Counted from the stretch's first letter, positions 1 to 12,807 are shown. The stretch is 60,346 nt of DNA from an uncultured Alistipes sp. (GCA_944320985.1 CALUJN010000051.1:1-60346); one strand, 5' to 3'. Notes: a model not told the origin generated them from the sequence alone. Program-made: numbers and translations.

Positions 1-96
1 ACGAAGAAATTCGTCGAGAATGGCATCGGAAATCTGATCCGAAACCTTATCGGGGTGTCCCTCCGAGACAGACTCCGATGTAAACAAAAAACCCAT
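1..96 (-). CDS. metK: S-adenosylmethionine synthetase, N-terminal part (cut by window edge)
   Basis: Only the first 32 codons lie in the window; the gene runs off the left edge. The translation starts [20 protein letters not shown], which carries the conserved N-terminal motif of methionine adenosyltransferase ([12 protein letters not shown], including the ATP-binding His). The enzyme makes SAM from methionine and ATP in the cytosol. The ATG at 96-94 is the only sensible start because the family motif begins five residues in. A leader of about 140 nt precedes it and contains a SAM-II-like aptamer, which fits product feedback on this gene. The identification is firm despite the short fragment. 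Confidence 0.93.
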   Translation of the reverse strand, partial: MGFLFTSESVSEGHPDKVSDQISDAILDEFLR

Positions 97-162
97 TTTG
101 AACCGTTTTTTTAAGGTTAAACGTCTATAATGGGAAAAATTGGCTGTTGGAAATAAAAAATG

Positions 163-218
163 TGCTGTTTTAGCGATTTTTTATTGTGGTTTGCAATCAG
201 TCAAATCTTTCCACATTC
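163..218 (-). ncRNA. SAM-II (SAM-alpha) riboswitch aptamer in the metK leader
   Basis: Read on the minus strand, the leader can form the classical SAM-II pseudoknot. P1 pairs TGTGG (215-211) with CCACA (189-185). The P1 loop holds GATTT, which pairs with AAATC 3' of P1, and CTG, which pairs with CAG at the 3' end. The conserved loop segment ATTGCA and the conserved GCTAAA joining segment lie in the right order. By eye it lines up closely with the published SAM-II aptamer, which has GAUUUAACC, AUUGCAAG and AGCUAAA in the same places. It begins about 20 nt after the predicted start of transcription and ends about 68 nt before the metK ATG. A U6 run follows the aptamer closely. This was found by inspection, not by a covariance search. 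Confidence 0.8.
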
Positions 219-239
219 CCCGCTTGACAGACGGGACCG

Positions 240-270
240 CAAAGATAAGGAGTTTTCGTGGATTGGCAAG
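240..270 (-). promoter_or_regulatory. metK promoter
   Basis: The minus strand reads CTTG (270-267), 19 bp, TATCTTTG (247-240), a close match to the Bacteroidetes TTTG / TAnnTTTG promoter. Transcription would begin near 235, giving a leader of about 140 nt that starts just upstream of the SAM-II-like fold. A small CCCG/CGGG hairpin lies between the start point and the aptamer. Confidence 0.6.
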
Positions 271-371
271 GGCTTTCCCGGGATTTTTTACAAAAGAGCG
301 CAGAAAGAGTCCGTCAAGGGCGGCAAAGAAACGCCTGGCACAGGACAGAAATGCCCGTCCTATTTATAAAT

Positions 372-406
372 AAGGAGAGGAACGGACGGATGCCGCTCCT
401 CTCCTT
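372..406 (-). terminator. Terminator after transketolase
   Basis: A perfect 10-bp inverted repeat, AAGGAGAGGA (372-381) and TCCTCTCCTT (397-406), lies 30 nt past the transketolase stop. On the minus strand the stem is followed by the AT-rich ATTTATAAATA, a weak U-tract. It separates tkt from metK. Confidence 0.6.
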
Positions 407-435
407 TGCATACGGATCTTGCACCGGGCGGTTCG

Positions 436-2469
436 TTACCGTCCCAGCATCTTCTTCACCTCGGCGGCAACCGTAGCGCCGTTGTAGCCGAACTTTTCGT
501 CCAGCACCTTGTAGGGAGCCGAATAGCCGAAGTGGTCCAAACCGTGGATCATCCCCTTCTCGCCGACAAGGCCCAGCAGATTCACCGGAAGCCCCGAGGT
601 CATGCCGTAGCGCGCAACGCCCACGGGCAACACGCTCTCCTGGTACGATTTGGGCTGGTCGCGGAACAAGCCCTCGCTCGGAACGCTTACCACACGGACA
701 GCAATTCCCTCCGTCGCCAGCAACTCGGCACCCTCGATCAGCGTCGAGACCTCCGAGCCCGAGGCGATCAGCACGGCGGCCGGTTTGGCGGCATCCATCA
801 CCACGTAGCCGCCCTTGGCCACCTGGGCCGCCTCCTCGCGACGGCTGGCTCCCAGCGTCGGCAGGTTCTTGATGTTCTGACGCGAGAGAACCAGCGCCAC
901 GGGGCGGTGCTCCTCGACGGCCAGTTTCCACGCCATGACGGTCTCTTCGCCGTCGGCCGGACGCAACACGACCATCGAACGCTCGCCGTGGTGGTTTTTC
1001 AGATGCTCCATCAGGCGGATCTGCGCCTCATGCTCCACGGGCTGGTGCGTAGGTCCGTCCTCTCCCACACGGAACGAATCATGCGACCAGACATAGATCA
1101 CGTGCAGACGCATCAGCGCCGCAAGACGCACGGCCGGCTTCATGTAGTCCGAGAAGACGAAGAAGGTTCCGCACACGGGAATTACACCCCCGTGCAGCGC
1201 CATACCGTTCATCACGCAGGCCATCGTCAGCTCCGAGACGCCCGCCTGGAAGAATTTACCCGAAAAGTCACCTTTCGTAAAGGCTTTGGTCTTCTTGAGA
1301 TAGCCGTCCGTCTTGTCCGAATTCGAGAGGTCCGCAGAGGAGACGATCATATTGTCGATCTTCTCGGCATAGACCCCCAGCACCGACGACGAAGCGGCAC
1401 GCGTTGCCACGTCGGCCTTCACCTCGATCTGTTTGTAGTCGATCTCCGGGAGGCGTCCCGAAAGGAACTCATCGAGTTTGCGGGCCAGCTCCTTGTGTTC
1501 GCTGCGCCACGACTTCTCGACGGCAGCCTGCTCGGCAGCCCAGGCACGCAGCGCCTCACGACGCTCGGCAAAGACCTCCCTGCTCTCCTCGAAGACCGCA
1601 AAGGGGTTCTCGGGATCTCCGCCCAGATTCTTCACCGTAGCCGCAAAGTCGGCGCCGGCAGCCGTTAGCGGCTGTCCGTGGGTCGAGACCTTGTCCTCGA
1701 AGCTCTCGCCGGCAGGGCCCTTGGCACCCTTGCCCATCGTCGTGCGGCCGATGATCAGCGTCGGACGCTCCGTCTCGCTCTGCGCCGCAACCAGCGCCTC
1801 GCGGATCTCGTTGATATTGTGTCCGTCGATCGACAGCACGTTCCAACCCCAGGCCTCGTATTTCATCGCCACGTTCTCCGTGTCGACCTCGTCGACCTTC
1901 GTCGAAAGCTGGATGTTGTTCGCATCGTAGAACATCACCAGGTTCGACAGCCCGAGGTGTCCGGCTATACGCCCCACACCCTGCGAGATCTCCTCCTCAA
2001 CGGCACCGTCCGAGATGTAGGCATAGGTCCGGTGGGACATCCATTCGCCGAAACGGGCCACCATGAAACGCTCCGCAATGGCCGCACCGAGGGCCATGGC
2101 ATGCCCCTGTCCGAGCGGTCCCGACGTATTCTCCACTCCGCGCAGCACATCGACCTCCGGGTGTCCCGGCGTCACGCTGCCCCACTGGCGCAGCGACTGC
2201 AGATCTTCGGTCGAGTAGTGACCCGCCAGCGAAAGCGTCGCATAAAGCATCGGCGACATGTGTCCCGGATCCAGAAAGAACCGGTCCCGATAGGGATAGG
2301 CCATGTTATCGGGATCGTAGCGCAGGAACTCGGCATAGAGCACCGTGATGAAGTCGGCGCCACCCATGGCACCGCCCGGATGTCCCGATTTCGCCTTTTC
2401 CACCATCGCCGCCGACAGAATACGGACATTGTCGGCCACGCGCGTCAGTTTTGAATTCGTTGTAGACAT
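436..2469 (-). CDS. tkt: Transketolase
   Basis: The 677-residue protein has the usual transketolase length and order. An N-terminal thiamine-diphosphate domain carries HPGGAMGGAD and GPLGQGHAMALG. A central pyrimidine-binding domain has the catalytic-Glu region followed by LRLHVIYVWSHDS and the GPTHQPVEH motif. The C-terminal domain follows. It moves two-carbon units between sugar phosphates in the non-oxidative pentose phosphate pathway (cytosol, needs ThDP and Mg). The ATG at 2469 gives a start colinear with the family. It stands alone, with a terminator behind it and about 105 nt of AT-rich leader in front. Confidence 0.96.
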   Translation of the reverse strand: MSTTNSKLTRVADNVRILSAAMVEKAKSGHPGGAMGGADFITVLYAEFLRYDPDNMAYPYRDRFFLDPGHMSPMLYATLSLAGHYSTEDLQSLRQWGSVTPGHPEVDVLRGVENTSGPLGQGHAMALGAAIAERFMVARFGEWMSHRTYAYISDGAVEEEISQGVGRIAGHLGLSNLVMFYDANNIQLSTKVDEVDTENVAMKYEAWGWNVLSIDGHNINEIREALVAAQSETERPTLIIGRTTMGKGAKGPAGESFEDKVSTHGQPLTAAGADFAATVKNLGGDPENPFAVFEESREVFAERREALRAWAAEQAAVEKSWRSEHKELARKLDEFLSGRLPEIDYKQIEVKADVATRAASSSVLGVYAEKIDNMIVSSADLSNSDKTDGYLKKTKAFTKGDFSGKFFQAGVSELTMACVMNGMALHGGVIPVCGTFFVFSDYMKPAVRLAALMRLHVIYVWSHDSFRVGEDGPTHQPVEHEAQIRLMEHLKNHHGERSMVVLRPADGEETVMAWKLAVEEHRPVALVLSRQNIKNLPTLGASRREEAAQVAKGGYVVMDAAKPAAVLIASGSEVSTLIEGAELLATEGIAVRVVSVPSEGLFRDQPKSYQESVLPVGVARYGMTSGLPVNLLGLVGEKGMIHGLDHFGYSAPYKVLDEKFGYNGATVAAEVKKMLGR

Positions 2470-2544
2470 AGAGTTAGTATTTTTTTACAGGTTTCTCGGT
2501 TTTCCAATGTACGGGGTACAGGCTTTTCAGCCAAATCCCCGGCG

Positions 2545-2552
2545 TAAAGATA
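2545..2552 (-). promoter_or_regulatory. Possible tkt promoter (-7 element)
   Basis: TATCTTTA on the minus strand resembles the -7 element TAnnTTTG and lies about 75 nt upstream of the tkt ATG in AT-rich sequence. No convincing -33 TTTG at the right spacing was seen. Confidence 0.3.
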
Positions 2553-2574
2553 ATAAAAAGCAAATAAAAAGAAA

Positions 2575-3855
2575 CTATCCAACCTGTTTAAGCTCCAATA
2601 TTTTTGCTTTTTCTATCTTTTCCTTTGCGTAAGGCAGCGTAACAGTGAACTCCTTGGCGCCGGTCGACGGCAGTTCGAACATCGTGTCCATCATGATCGC
2701 CTCGCAGATCGAGCGCAGACCGCGGGCGCCGAGTTTGAACGCTACGGCCTTGTCGACAATGTAGTCCAGCACCTCCTCCGTGAAGGTCAGCGTCACACCG
2801 TCCAGTGCGAACAGCTGCACATACTGCTTGATGATGGCATTGCGCGGCTCGGTGAGGATCGAACGCAGGGCGTCACGACCCAGCGGCTGCATGTAGGTCA
2901 GCACCGGAAGACGCCCCACCAGCTCGGGGATCAATCCGAATGATTTCAGATCCTGAGGCGTGATGTACTGCATCAGATTCGAACGGTCGATCGGATCGGC
3001 ACTGATGCGTCCGTAGCCCATCGCACGGGTATTGAGGCGCTGGGCGATCTTCTTCTCGATACCGTCGAACGCACCGCCGCAGATAAAGAGTATGTTGCGC
3101 GTATCGACCTGGATGAACTTCTGTTCGGGGTGTTTGCGCCCGCCCTGCGGCGGAACGTTCACCACGGTCCCCTCAAGGATCTTCAGCAGCGCCTGCTGCA
3201 CCCCTTCACCCGAGACATCCCGCGTGATCGAGGGATTGTCGCTCTTGCGGGCGATCTTGTCGATCTCGTCGATGAAGACGATACCTCGCTGCGCCTGCTC
3301 CACGTCGTAGTCGGCCACCTGCAGCAGCCGCGAAAGAATGCTTTCGACATCCTCTCCGACGTAACCCGCCTCGGTGAGGACCGTGGCATCGACGATCGTA
3401 AAGGGCACCTTCAGCAGTTTGGCGATCGTCCGGGCCATGAGCGTCTTGCCCGTTCCCGTGGGGCCCACCAGCACGATATTCGACTTGTCGAGTTCGACCT
3501 CGTTCTCCTTCGGAGCGTAGAGCAGCCGCTTGTAGTGGTTGTAGACGGCCACGGACATGTAGCGTTTGGCGGCATCCTGACCAATGACATACTGGTCGAG
3601 AAACTCCTTGATCTGGGCAGGCTTCAGCAGCTCCTCCTTCTTCAGCGGAGCTGCCACCGCGCGCCCCTTGCGCTCCGTGGCCATGTCGTTGTCGACCAGG
3701 ATCCGGTAGCCGTTCTCGATGCACTTGTTGCAGATGTTCGCGCCGTTCGCACCCTGGAACATGATCTCCACCTCGGAGCGTTGCGCACCGCAGAACGAGC
3801 AGCTGTCGCTCCCGCTCTTGCCATTATTGCCGTTGTTATTGCGATTCTGTGCCAT
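2575..3855 (-). CDS. clpX: ATP-dependent Clp protease ATP-binding subunit ClpX
   Basis: This 426-residue AAA+ unfoldase has the usual ClpX length. The N-terminal C4 zinc-binding domain has Cys19, Cys22, Cys42 and Cys45. It is followed by Walker A GPTGTGKT, Walker [11 protein letters not shown] and the pore loop region GYVGEDVES. ClpX recognises, unfolds and feeds substrates into ClpP in the cytosol. The gene begins 5 nt after clpP on the same strand, so the two are almost certainly one transcript, in the common clpP-clpX order. The asparagine-rich N-terminal tail (NRNNNGNNG) is a local elaboration before the zinc domain. Confidence 0.97.
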   Translation of the reverse strand: MAQNRNNNGNNGKSGSDSCSFCGAQRSEVEIMFQGANGANICNKCIENGYRILVDNDMATERKGRAVAAPLKKEELLKPAQIKEFLDQYVIGQDAAKRYMSVAVYNHYKRLLYAPKENEVELDKSNIVLVGPTGTGKTLMARTIAKLLKVPFTIVDATVLTEAGYVGEDVESILSRLLQVADYDVEQAQRGIVFIDEIDKIARKSDNPSITRDVSGEGVQQALLKILEGTVVNVPPQGGRKHPEQKFIQVDTRNILFICGGAFDGIEKKIAQRLNTRAMGYGRISADPIDRSNLMQYITPQDLKSFGLIPELVGRLPVLTYMQPLGRDALRSILTEPRNAIIKQYVQLFALDGVTLTFTEEVLDYIVDKAVAFKLGARGLRSICEAIMMDTMFELPSTGAKEFTVTLPYAKEKIEKAKILELKQVG

Positions 3856-3860
3856 GCAGC

Positions 3861-4529
3861 TTATTTCTCACGTTTGGAAAGCACGGTGTCGATCAGTCCG
3901 TATTCCCTGGCCTCGGAGGCCGAAAGCCAGTAGTCCCGGTCGGCATCCTTCTCGATCTTGCGGATCGACACACCCGAATGGGCCGCAAGGATCTCATAAA
4001 GCTCCCGTTTGGTCTTGAGAATCTCGCGGGCCGTAATCTCGATATCGGAGGCCTGGCCCTGGGCCCCGCCCAGCGGCTGATGGATCATCACCCGGGCATG
4101 CGGCAGCGCGGCCCGTTTGCCCGCGGCCCCGGCCGTAAGCAGCACGGCTCCCATCGAGGCGGCCAGACCCGTACAGATGGTCCCGACGTCGCACGACACA
4201 AGCTGCATCGTATCATAGATGCCCAGGCCGGCCGAAACCGAACCTCCGGGCGAATTGATGTAGATCTGGATATCCTTGTCGGGATCCACCGACTCCAGAA
4301 ACAGCAGCTGAGCCTGGATGATGTTGGCAGCATCGTCGTAGATCGGAGCCCCGAGGAAGATGATGCGGTCCATCATCAACCGCGAGAAAACATCCATCGT
4401 CGCGACGTTCAACTGCCGCTCCTCGATGATCGTCGGCGAAACGTAGGCCGCACTGACAGACTGGAAGTCATGGAGTTTCAGCGAACTGATCCCGCAATGC
4501 TTCCGGGCGTATTTTTCAAATTCAGACAT
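3861..4529 (-). CDS. clpP: ATP-dependent Clp protease proteolytic subunit ClpP
   Basis: The 222-residue serine peptidase carries the full triad: Ser125 in [10 protein letters not shown], His150 in VMIHQPLGG, and an Asp (about 199) in DRDYWLSA. The oxyanion strand [11 protein letters not shown] is present. It forms the tetradecameric proteolytic chamber that works with ClpX encoded 5 nt downstream. Trigger factor lies upstream, giving the widespread tig-clpP-clpX order. An internal promoter may lie in the 155-nt gap after tig. Confidence 0.97.
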   Translation of the reverse strand: MSEFEKYARKHCGISSLKLHDFQSVSAAYVSPTIIEERQLNVATMDVFSRLMMDRIIFLGAPIYDDAANIIQAQLLFLESVDPDKDIQIYINSPGGSVSAGLGIYDTMQLVSCDVGTICTGLAASMGAVLLTAGAAGKRAALPHARVMIHQPLGGAQGQASDIEITAREILKTKRELYEILAAHSGVSIRKIEKDADRDYWLSASEAREYGLIDTVLSKREK

Positions 4530-4625
4530 ATTCCGTTCGATTCGTTGTTCGTTCCATCACATTTCGCAGGCCAACGAGAGACTTGGCCGGGAACCGTCCG
4601 CAGAGGCCGTTCCCTAAAACGCCAA

Positions 4626-4658
4626 TGGACTTTGCAAACATCGCGCCTGCAAAGTCCA
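4626..4658 (-). terminator. Hairpin between tig and clpP: weak terminator or leader structure
   Basis: An 11-bp perfect inverted repeat, TGGACTTTGCA (4626-4636) and TGCAAAGTCCA (4648-4658), sits just past the tig stop. On the minus strand it is followed by GGCGTTTTAGGG, which is only a poor U-tract. It may attenuate read-through from tig. Its upstream edge abuts a possible clpP promoter, so it could instead lie at the 5' end of the clpP mRNA. Confidence 0.45.
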
Positions 4659-4664
4659 AAGGTA
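4657..4664 (-). promoter_or_regulatory. Possible clpP promoter (-7 element)
   Basis: TACCTTTG on the minus strand fits TAnnTTTG, with TTTA 21 bp upstream overlapping the end of tig as a partial -33 match. Transcription from here would serve clpP-clpX independently of tig with a leader of about 120 nt. Confidence 0.4.
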
Positions 4665-4684
4665 ATCAAAATATTCCGCGAAAC

Positions 4685-6010
4685 CTAAAGCTCCTTCGCC
4701 AATTTGGCGAAATCATCCGCGGAAACGGCTTTTTCCGTCACCTTGATCTTCGACTTGACATCCTCGACGACCTTCGTCTCAAAGAGCTTCTCGTAGATCT
4801 TCTGCCCCTGCTCCTTGTCGGCAAGGATCTTCTCGGCATAACCGGCCAGCATGTCATCCGGAGCCGACGGCATGCCGTACTGCGCGAACTGGGCGGCTGC
4901 CAGCGCCTTGGCCTCAGCCGTAGCCTCCTCCTTCGTCACGGTGATGTTGTCGGCCTTGATGAAGTGCTTCTGAAGGTAGTTCCAGGTGAACATCTTCAGG
5001 AACTGGTCGAAGTCCTTCTCGATCTCCTCCATCGTGAACTTGCCCTCGTTGATCGTGTAGAGCCAGCGCTTGAGGAACGCCTCGGGCATCTTCAGGTCGG
5101 CCTTCTTGAGAAGATAGTCGCGCAACTGAAGCGTGAAGAGGTAATCGCTCTCACGACGCAGCTCGCTCTCGATCTGTGCGTCGAGGAACTTGTCGAAGCC
5201 CGCCTCATCGGTGACATTCCCCTGCGGGAAGGCCATCTTGAAGAACTCCTCGTTGAGTTCGGGCTCGGCGAAGCGGCGGATCTTGGTGATCTCCATCTCG
5301 AACTCGGGGTTGATGCCTTCGAGCTCATGCTCCTTGACCTGCAGGCAGGCGGCGCGCTGGGCCGGGGTCTTGTAGAGTTCGTTGATGTTGACCTTCATCT
5401 TGTCGCCGACCTTCTTGCCCAGGAAGGGCTTGCGCTCCTCGTCGGTCATCGAGATCAGACCCACGTAGGCATCGGCCACGTTCATGTCACCGTTGTCGAG
5501 CGTCACCGTCAGCGCCTCGTCCGACGTCACCGAGTCGGCATCCACCAGACGCCCGTAGCGGCGCAGGTAGTTCGAACGGTAGTCCTCGTGCATCTTCTTG
5601 TCGATCTTGATCTTGCTGTAGGTCAGCTTGTCCTTTTCCGAGAGGTCGATCTTGATCTCCGGAGCCTCGCCGATCTCGAAGACGAATTCGAACTCCGTGT
5701 TGTTCTCGAAGTCGAAGGCTCCCTGCTCCTCGGCAGGAATCACATCGCCCAGGTAGTCGATGCCCTCCTTCTGAAGGTATTCGAAGACGGAGTTCGAGGC
5801 CTTGCGGTAGGACTGCTCGGCCACGACGCCCTTGCCGTACATCTTGCGGATGATGCCCATCGGGACCATGCCGGGGCGGAAGCCCGGGATATTGGCCTTG
5901 CGACGGTATTCACGCAGGGCTTTTTCGACCTCCTGGCCGTAATCGTCCGGACCGACGGTCACGCGGATCAGCGAGTTATTCTCGCCGTGTTGTTCTCTTA
6001 CGATGTTCAT
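4685..6010 (-). CDS. tig: Trigger factor
   Basis: This 441-residue ribosome-associated chaperone has the N-terminal ribosome-binding domain with the signature loop region IPGFRPGMVPMGI. A long acidic and lysine-rich helical C-terminal domain follows. The middle of the protein does not show an easily recognised FKBP-type PPIase core, as is common in Bacteroidetes trigger factors (my reading by eye). It binds nascent chains at the ribosomal exit tunnel. It is the first gene of the tig-clpP-clpX group and has a good promoter just upstream. Confidence 0.9.
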   Translation of the reverse strand: MNIVREQHGENNSLIRVTVGPDDYGQEVEKALREYRRKANIPGFRPGMVPMGIIRKMYGKGVVAEQSYRKASNSVFEYLQKEGIDYLGDVIPAEEQGAFDFENNTEFEFVFEIGEAPEIKIDLSEKDKLTYSKIKIDKKMHEDYRSNYLRRYGRLVDADSVTSDEALTVTLDNGDMNVADAYVGLISMTDEERKPFLGKKVGDKMKVNINELYKTPAQRAACLQVKEHELEGINPEFEMEITKIRRFAEPELNEEFFKMAFPQGNVTDEAGFDKFLDAQIESELRRESDYLFTLQLRDYLLKKADLKMPEAFLKRWLYTINEGKFTMEEIEKDFDQFLKMFTWNYLQKHFIKADNITVTKEEATAEAKALAAAQFAQYGMPSAPDDMLAGYAEKILADKEQGQKIYEKLFETKVVEDVKSKIKVTEKAVSADDFAKLAKEL

Positions 6011-6062
6011 AATGAATGTATTATATCTGTTCTTTCACGTTTTTCCACTCGGAATCGGGAGG

Positions 6063-6093
6063 CAAAGATACGAAATTATTCGAATCCGCCCAA
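6063..6093 (-). promoter_or_regulatory. tig promoter
   Basis: The minus strand reads TTGG (6093-6090), 19 bp, TATCTTTG (6070-6063), a good Bacteroidetes promoter. The start point would be near 6058, giving a leader of about 48 nt before the tig ATG. Confidence 0.65.
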
Positions 6094-6143
6094 CAGAAAC
6101 TTCCATAATATAGGTGAAATTATGATATATGGTTTGCTTTTCG

Positions 6144-6151
6144 TAACTTTG
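6144..6151 (+). promoter_or_regulatory. Promoter (-7 element) for the cyclotransferase-metH operon
   Basis: TAACTTTG matches TAnnTTTG and lies 21 nt before the ATG at 6173, giving a very short leader with no room for a riboswitch. The flanking TTCGTAACTTTGCA is repeated almost exactly before murB. No clear -33 TTTG is seen at the usual spacing. Confidence 0.5.
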
Positions 6152-6172
6152 CAGGATATAGCATTCCAAAGA

Positions 6173-6987
6173 ATGAAACTGACGACGATCCTGCTCCTGG
6201 CCGCAGGGCTCCTGACGGCCTGCGGCAACTCCCCGGCCCGAGCCCGGAAGACGGCGAAAAACAACGCCGCGACCACCTTGCCGAGCGAGCCGAAATACTA
6301 CACCTACCGCGTGAAGGCGGCCTATCCCCACTCCCCGAAGGCCTACACACAGGGATTGCTGTGGCATGAGGGCGAACTCTGGGAGGGAACAGGGCTGCAC
6401 GGCGAGTCGGTCGTACAGACCCTCGACCTGCAGACGGGCCGAAGCCGTGAACTGGTTCGTCTGCCCCGCGCGGAGTTCGGAGAGGGGATCGCCATCCTCG
6501 GCGACGAACTCTTCCAGCTGACCTGGCAGTCCAACACCGCGCACGTCTACCGCATTACGGAGGAGGGGTTGAAAAAGATCCGCGACCACCGCTATGCGGG
6601 CGAAGGATGGGGGCTGACCTCCGACGGCAAGAAACTCTACATGACCGACGGCTCGGCGAATCTCTATACGCTGGATCCGGCAACGTTCCGCCGCGAGGGG
6701 CATGTCACCGTGACCTGGAGGGGCGAACCCGTGTCGTATCTCAACGAGCTGGAGTGGATCGACGGACGCATCTGGGCCAATGTCTACACCACGGATCAGC
6801 TGGTCATCATCGATCCCGCCACGGGTCGGGTCGAAGGGGTCGTCGACCTCACGGGCCTCCTCCCGGACGAGGAGCGCACGCCGACGACCGACGTGCTGAA
6901 CGGAATCGCCTGGGACGCTGACGCCAAACGGCTCTTCGTCACGGGCAAGAACTGGAGCAAACTGTTTGAAATAGAGATCATCGAACA

Positions 6988-6991
<4 letters not shown>
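6173..6991 (+). CDS. Glutaminyl-peptide cyclotransferase-like lipoprotein
   Basis: The 272-residue protein resembles the bacterial/plant-type glutamine cyclotransferase family, a five-bladed beta-propeller that converts N-terminal Gln to pyroglutamate. Matching features include AYTQGLLWHEGELWEGTGLHGES, split here as AYTQGLLWHEGE and LWEGTGLHGES, then YLNELEWIDGRIWANVY and DVLNGIAWDADAKRLFVTGK. The start at 6173 gives a lipoprotein signal ending LLTAC with the acylated Cys at about residue 17, so it probably sits on the periplasmic side of a membrane. Its stop overlaps the metH start (ATGA), so the two are translationally coupled. No functional link to methionine synthesis is evident. Confidence 0.85.
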
Positions 6992-10620
<3,629 letters not shown>

Positions 10621-10629
10621 CACGGAACC

Positions 10630-11586
10630 ATGAACGTAGTCGATATCATCCACGAAGCAATCGCCGCGAAACAGACCCGCTTCGCCTTCGAGCTTCTCCC
10701 GCCGCTCAAGGGCGACGGAAGCCAGAAGATCTTCGCCGCCATCGAACCGCTGATGCCCTACCGGCCGGCCTATATCAACATCACCTTCCACCGCGAAGGG
10801 ATCAAGGAGACCGTGCGCGAAGACGGCAGCATCGAGTGGCATGTCGTCCGACGGCGCCCCGGCACGGTCGGTATCTCGGCCGCCATCCAGCACCGTTACG
10901 GCGTGGAGGTCGTGCCCCATCTGATCTGCGGCGGTCTCTCGAAATACGACATCGAGGATACGCTGATCGACATGGACTTCCTCGGGCTGCACAACGTCCT
11001 GGCGCTGCGCGGCGACAAGTCGCAGAACGAACGACGCTTCATGCCCCATCCCCAGGGACACGCCCACGCCGTGGACCTCGTACGGCAGATCGACGACATG
11101 AACCACGGACGCTTCATCGACGGCGAGGTCGAGGAGTGCCACCATTCGAAGTTCTCGATCGGTGTGGCCGGATACCCCGAGGTCCACTTCGAGGCCCGCG
11201 ACACCACGGCGGACATCGCCCATCTGAAGGCCAAGATCGACGCCGGAGCCGAATACGTCATCACACAGATGTTCTTCGACAACCGCAAGTATTTCGATTT
11301 CGTGCGCCGCTGCCGTGAGGCCGGAATCACGGTTCCGATCATCCCGGGACTGAAGCCCCTCTCGACGCCCCGCCATCTGGAGGTGCTGCCCGAGACGTTC
11401 AGCGTCACGATCCCCGAAGAGCTCACCCGCGAGGTGAAGGCGCATCCCGAGAGCGCCCGCGAAATCGGAACCGAATGGACCATCACCAAGAGCCGCGAGT
11501 TGATGGCCGCAGGGGTTCCCGTGCTGCACTACTACACGATGAGCCGCACGACCAACATCCAGAAGATCGTCTCGACGCTCTTCTGA
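10630..11586 (+). CDS. metF: 5,10-methylenetetrahydrofolate reductase
   Basis: The 318-residue FAD enzyme of the MTHFR family reduces methylene-THF to methyl-THF, the substrate of the MetH encoded 9 nt upstream. Recognisable parts are FAFELLPPLKGDG near the N-terminus with the catalytic Glu, YINITFHREG, HLICGGLSKYDIED, NVLALRGDK, and the C-terminal EYVITQMFFDN and PIIPGLKPLS. Length and motifs are normal. The close spacing argues for co-transcription with metH. Confidence 0.96.
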   Translation: MNVVDIIHEAIAAKQTRFAFELLPPLKGDGSQKIFAAIEPLMPYRPAYINITFHREGIKETVREDGSIEWHVVRRRPGTVGISAAIQHRYGVEVVPHLICGGLSKYDIEDTLIDMDFLGLHNVLALRGDKSQNERRFMPHPQGHAHAVDLVRQIDDMNHGRFIDGEVEECHHSKFSIGVAGYPEVHFEARDTTADIAHLKAKIDAGAEYVITQMFFDNRKYFDFVRRCREAGITVPIIPGLKPLSTPRHLEVLPETFSVTIPEELTREVKAHPESAREIGTEWTITKSRELMAAGVPVLHYYTMSRTTNIQKIVSTLF

Positions 11587-11666
11587 TCGAATGACAGCCC
11601 CGGAGCTCCGTCCGAAACGGTTCCCGACCGCCGGACCTTCACTCCCCGGCACAAGTTGAAGATTCC

Positions 11667-12797
11667 ATGGAAAATGAAAAGGAGATAACCCCCGTCGAAT
11701 TCCGGCGGCATCTGCACGCCCATCCCGAGCTCTCGTTCCAGGAGCATGAGACGGCCCGTTACATCGAAGAGCGGATGGATGCGCTCGGCATCGCCCATCG
11801 ACGGATTGCCGGGACCGGTGTTCTGGCGACGATCCGCGGCTCGAAAACCGCGGAAAAAGACAGGCAGGCTCTCGTCCTGCGGGCCGATATCGACGCCCTG
11901 CCGATTGACGAACGCAACGATTGTACGTGGCGTTCGGAACATACGGGCGTCATGCATGCCTGCGGTCACGACATGCACGCAGCCGTACTCTACGGCGTAC
12001 TGCAGCGCTTCGCCGCACAACACGACTTCCGCGGCACCCTCTTCGGACTCTTCCAGCCCGGCGAGGAGTGCAACCCCGGCGGTGCGTCGCTCGTCCTGGC
12101 CGAGAAGCCCTTCGAAGGGTATGACATCCGCGCCGTAATCGGCGAGCACGTCGACTCGCAGCTCGAGGTCGGAAGCCTCGGATTCCGAGCCGGAAAGTAC
12201 ATGGCCTCGAGCGACGAACTCCGTTTCCGGGTTCACGGAACGGGAGGACACGGCGCCATGCGTCAGCTGCTCAAGGATCCCGTAGCCGCCGGAGCCGAAC
12301 TGCTTACACGCCTCGTGGCTCTCAACGGCGAGGAGTGCGTGTTGTCGATCGGCCGTGTGGAGGCCCCCGGCGCCACGAACATCGTTCCCGACGAGGTCTA
12401 CATGGAAGGGACGCTGCGCACCTTCGACGAACGCGAACGCAAGATCATCCACCAGCGCATCGGCAACATCGCCGCAGAGATCGACTCCCGTTACGGCGTC
12501 TCGACCCGCGTGGAGATCAGCCACGGATACCCCTGCGTCGTGAACGACGAGATTCTGGTCAAGCTGGCCGTGGACCTCGCACGGAAGACGGGCGTGCACA
12601 TCGAGATGCTCCCTCTCAGAACCACCGCCGAAGATTTCGGTTTCTACTGCCGGGAGTATCCCTCGCTCTTCTACCGCCTCGGCGTCGGGGCTCAGGCCGG
12701 AAGATCCCACACCGCCACCTTCCTCCCCGACGAAAGAGCCATCGATACGGGGATCGGTTTCATGCACGATCTGGCCCTTCGGGTTCTTGAAAAATAA
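11667..12797 (+). CDS. M20-family amidohydrolase (N-acyl-amino-acid hydrolase type)
   Basis: The 376-residue protein belongs to the M20D amidohydrolases (hippurate hydrolase, IAA-amino acid hydrolase and related). It shows RRHLHAHPELSFQE, LRADIDALPIDE, the metal motif HACGHDMHAA (Cys99, His101) and the general-base region FQPGEECNPGG. Such enzymes cleave N-acyl groups from amino acids. The exact substrate cannot be read from sequence. There is no signal peptide, so it is probably cytosolic. It lies 80 nt after metF and 10 nt before rnr, likely within the same long transcription unit. Confidence 0.9.
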   Translation: MENEKEITPVEFRRHLHAHPELSFQEHETARYIEERMDALGIAHRRIAGTGVLATIRGSKTAEKDRQALVLRADIDALPIDERNDCTWRSEHTGVMHACGHDMHAAVLYGVLQRFAAQHDFRGTLFGLFQPGEECNPGGASLVLAEKPFEGYDIRAVIGEHVDSQLEVGSLGFRAGKYMASSDELRFRVHGTGGHGAMRQLLKDPVAAGAELLTRLVALNGEECVLSIGRVEAPGATNIVPDEVYMEGTLRTFDERERKIIHQRIGNIAAEIDSRYGVSTRVEISHGYPCVVNDEILVKLAVDLARKTGVHIEMLPLRTTAEDFGFYCREYPSLFYRLGVGAQAGRSHTATFLPDERAIDTGIGFMHDLALRVLEK

Positions 12798-12807
12798 CTG
12801 ACACGAT

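Noticed and set aside
6152-6172. Cobalamin or SAM riboswitch before the metH operon
   Set aside because: The promoter element ends 21 nt from the first ATG, leaving no room for an aptamer.
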